From Bacteroidales bacterium (GTDB lineage Bacteria; Bacteroidota; Bacteroidia; Bacteroidales; VadinHA17): DNA of 5,693 bases. The stretch spans positions 1 through 5,693 of the forward strand of contig DOZA01000018.1 in NCBI GenBank assembly GCA_003518245.1. Reading direction: 5' to 3'. This document shows positions 4,967 through 5,693 of the stretch, in pieces. Both the position numbers and the translations under genes were made by a program. The notes under the pieces are model-generated. The model was given only the letters and a program-made list of their open reading frames with translations. It ran no database searches and was not told the origin of the DNA. Within the stretch, counting starts at the first letter, position 1; every line of letters starts with the position of its first letter.

Positions 4967-5693
4967 TGGAAAAATATAATATCACATTAGTTGTTTTTAC
5001 ATGGCTTACACAAGCATCCGTCGGACTGATAATCCTAAGGTCAGTATATCTGAGAATATCATCTGGCACTGATATTAAGATAATCAGAACAGGAACTTAT
5101 ACCCTATTAACAGCTTTTGTCTTATTGGTTACAGGTCTGCTTTTTTCTTTCGGTCATTTGCACTACCCTGGTCATGCCTATAATGCGATTAACAATACTG
5201 GAAATAGCTGGATGAGCAGGGAAATACTTGCCGAGATAATATTCCTTTTTATTGTCCTGCTGTCGTATATCATAAACAGGTTTGGAATAAAAATAATTCC
5301 TGGCCTTATACTGGAGGTATTGGCAATACTCTCAGGTATGATACTCATATATTTTATGATTAGGACATATATGTTACCATCACTACCTGAACTGAACCAC
5401 CCCTCCTTCCCACTGTCATTTATATTAACACCTCTTATAGCAGGTGCAGCAATTCTTTATCTTTTTACCAGAAAGACAGAGCCCGGGATGGCCCTGAAGT
5501 TCAAAATACTTTTTTCAATACTCTTTATTTTTTCGTTTGTTAACCATATTATTTTCTTATCCTTCCATGGGAAATTATTGGAATTCAAGCCTGTAACCCT
5601 GGTGTACCTGGCCACATCAATTATTTATTTACCATCATTATATGCAACACTAAAGAACAAAAATGTCACCTCAGATGTCATATTCATGAACCC
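4966..5693 (+). CDS. dmsC: DmsC-like membrane anchor subunit (partial, runs off the window)
   Basis: This is the integral membrane subunit of a DMSO-reductase-type complex, which oxidises menaquinol and feeds electrons to the B subunit. The frame is open for 242 complete codons to the window edge, against about 280-300 for the family, so only the C-terminus is missing. Seven or so membrane segments are visible, near residues 6-28, 45-65, 86-104, 110-134, 149-168, 179-201 and 208-228. The most diagnostic stretch is FGHLHYPGHAYNAINNTGNS followed by WMSREIL (62-87). It corresponds to the HLGSPMRAFNSLNRVGAS ... SNEI segment of E. coli DmsC that holds the conserved quinol-site His. The start is set by the GAGGAG site and the TAATG overlap. 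The reading frame is undamaged in this window although its partners are gutted. Without DmsA and DmsB it has no evident partner here. Confidence 0.82.
   Translation, partial: MEKYNITLVVFTWLTQASVGLIILRSVYLRISSGTDIKIIRTGTYTLLTAFVLLVTGLLFSFGHLHYPGHAYNAINNTGNSWMSREILAEIIFLFIVLLSYIINRFGIKIIPGLILEVLAILSGMILIYFMIRTYMLPSLPELNHPSFPLSFILTPLIAGAAILYLFTRKTEPGMALKFKILFSILFIFSFVNHIIFLSFHGKLLEFKPVTLVYLATSIIYLPSLYATLKNKNVTSDVIFMN

Noticed and set aside
1..5693. CRISPR arrays, tRNA or rRNA genes, insertion sequences
   Set aside because: No regular spacer-repeat pattern, tRNA-like fold, rRNA sequence, transposase or terminal inverted repeats were seen on reading both strands.

Overview
The window looks like chromosomal DNA of a Bacteroidota (Bacteroidetes) species. 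The grounds are the AT-rich composition, the gene order bamD–rpoZ–coaBC, a Bacteroidetes-type omega subunit, promoter elements resembling TAnnTTTG, the near absence of Shine-Dalgarno sequences, and an alpha-oxoamine synthase of the kind this phylum uses for sphingolipids or sulfonolipids. The exact genus cannot be read from the sequence.

Left part, minus strand (1-2382): a compact housekeeping operon read right to left. It holds bamD (outer-membrane assembly lipoprotein), rpoZ (RNA polymerase omega), coaBC (two consecutive steps of coenzyme A synthesis) and the first codons of a further gene that leaves the window. Spacings are 3 nt, a 1-nt overlap and 7 nt. The coaBC reading frame is broken at a run of ten A's exactly between its two domains. 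A -1 slip there would rebuild a normal protein of about 401 residues.

Middle (2383-4061): a 331-nt divergent intergenic region carries a promoter for each side, a repeat cluster (TAGGT/ACCTA) around the right-hand promoter, and a stretch of unknown origin with two possible hairpins. It is followed on the plus strand by an intact PLP-dependent alpha-oxoamine synthase gene with a GTG start and a strong intrinsic terminator.

Right part, plus strand (4062-5693): the remains of an anaerobic-respiration locus of the DMSO reductase type. A small membrane-protein gene is broken by a frameshift and a stop. The 5' fifth of a dmsA-like molybdopterin oxidoreductase gene (Tat signal and iron-sulfur site) is then joined directly to the last ~39 codons of a dmsB-like ferredoxin gene. 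This is followed by a dmsC-like membrane anchor that is open to the window edge. The catalytic domain and all the electron-transfer clusters of the B subunit are missing, so this locus cannot make a working reductase as written. Either a real deletion of a few kilobases or an assembly collapse explains it.

The most notable observations are the dmsA/dmsB deletion junction, the coaBC slip site, and the repeats at the alpha-oxoamine synthase promoter. I see no wholly new system. Several of the lesions lie at homopolymers and could be sequencing errors.
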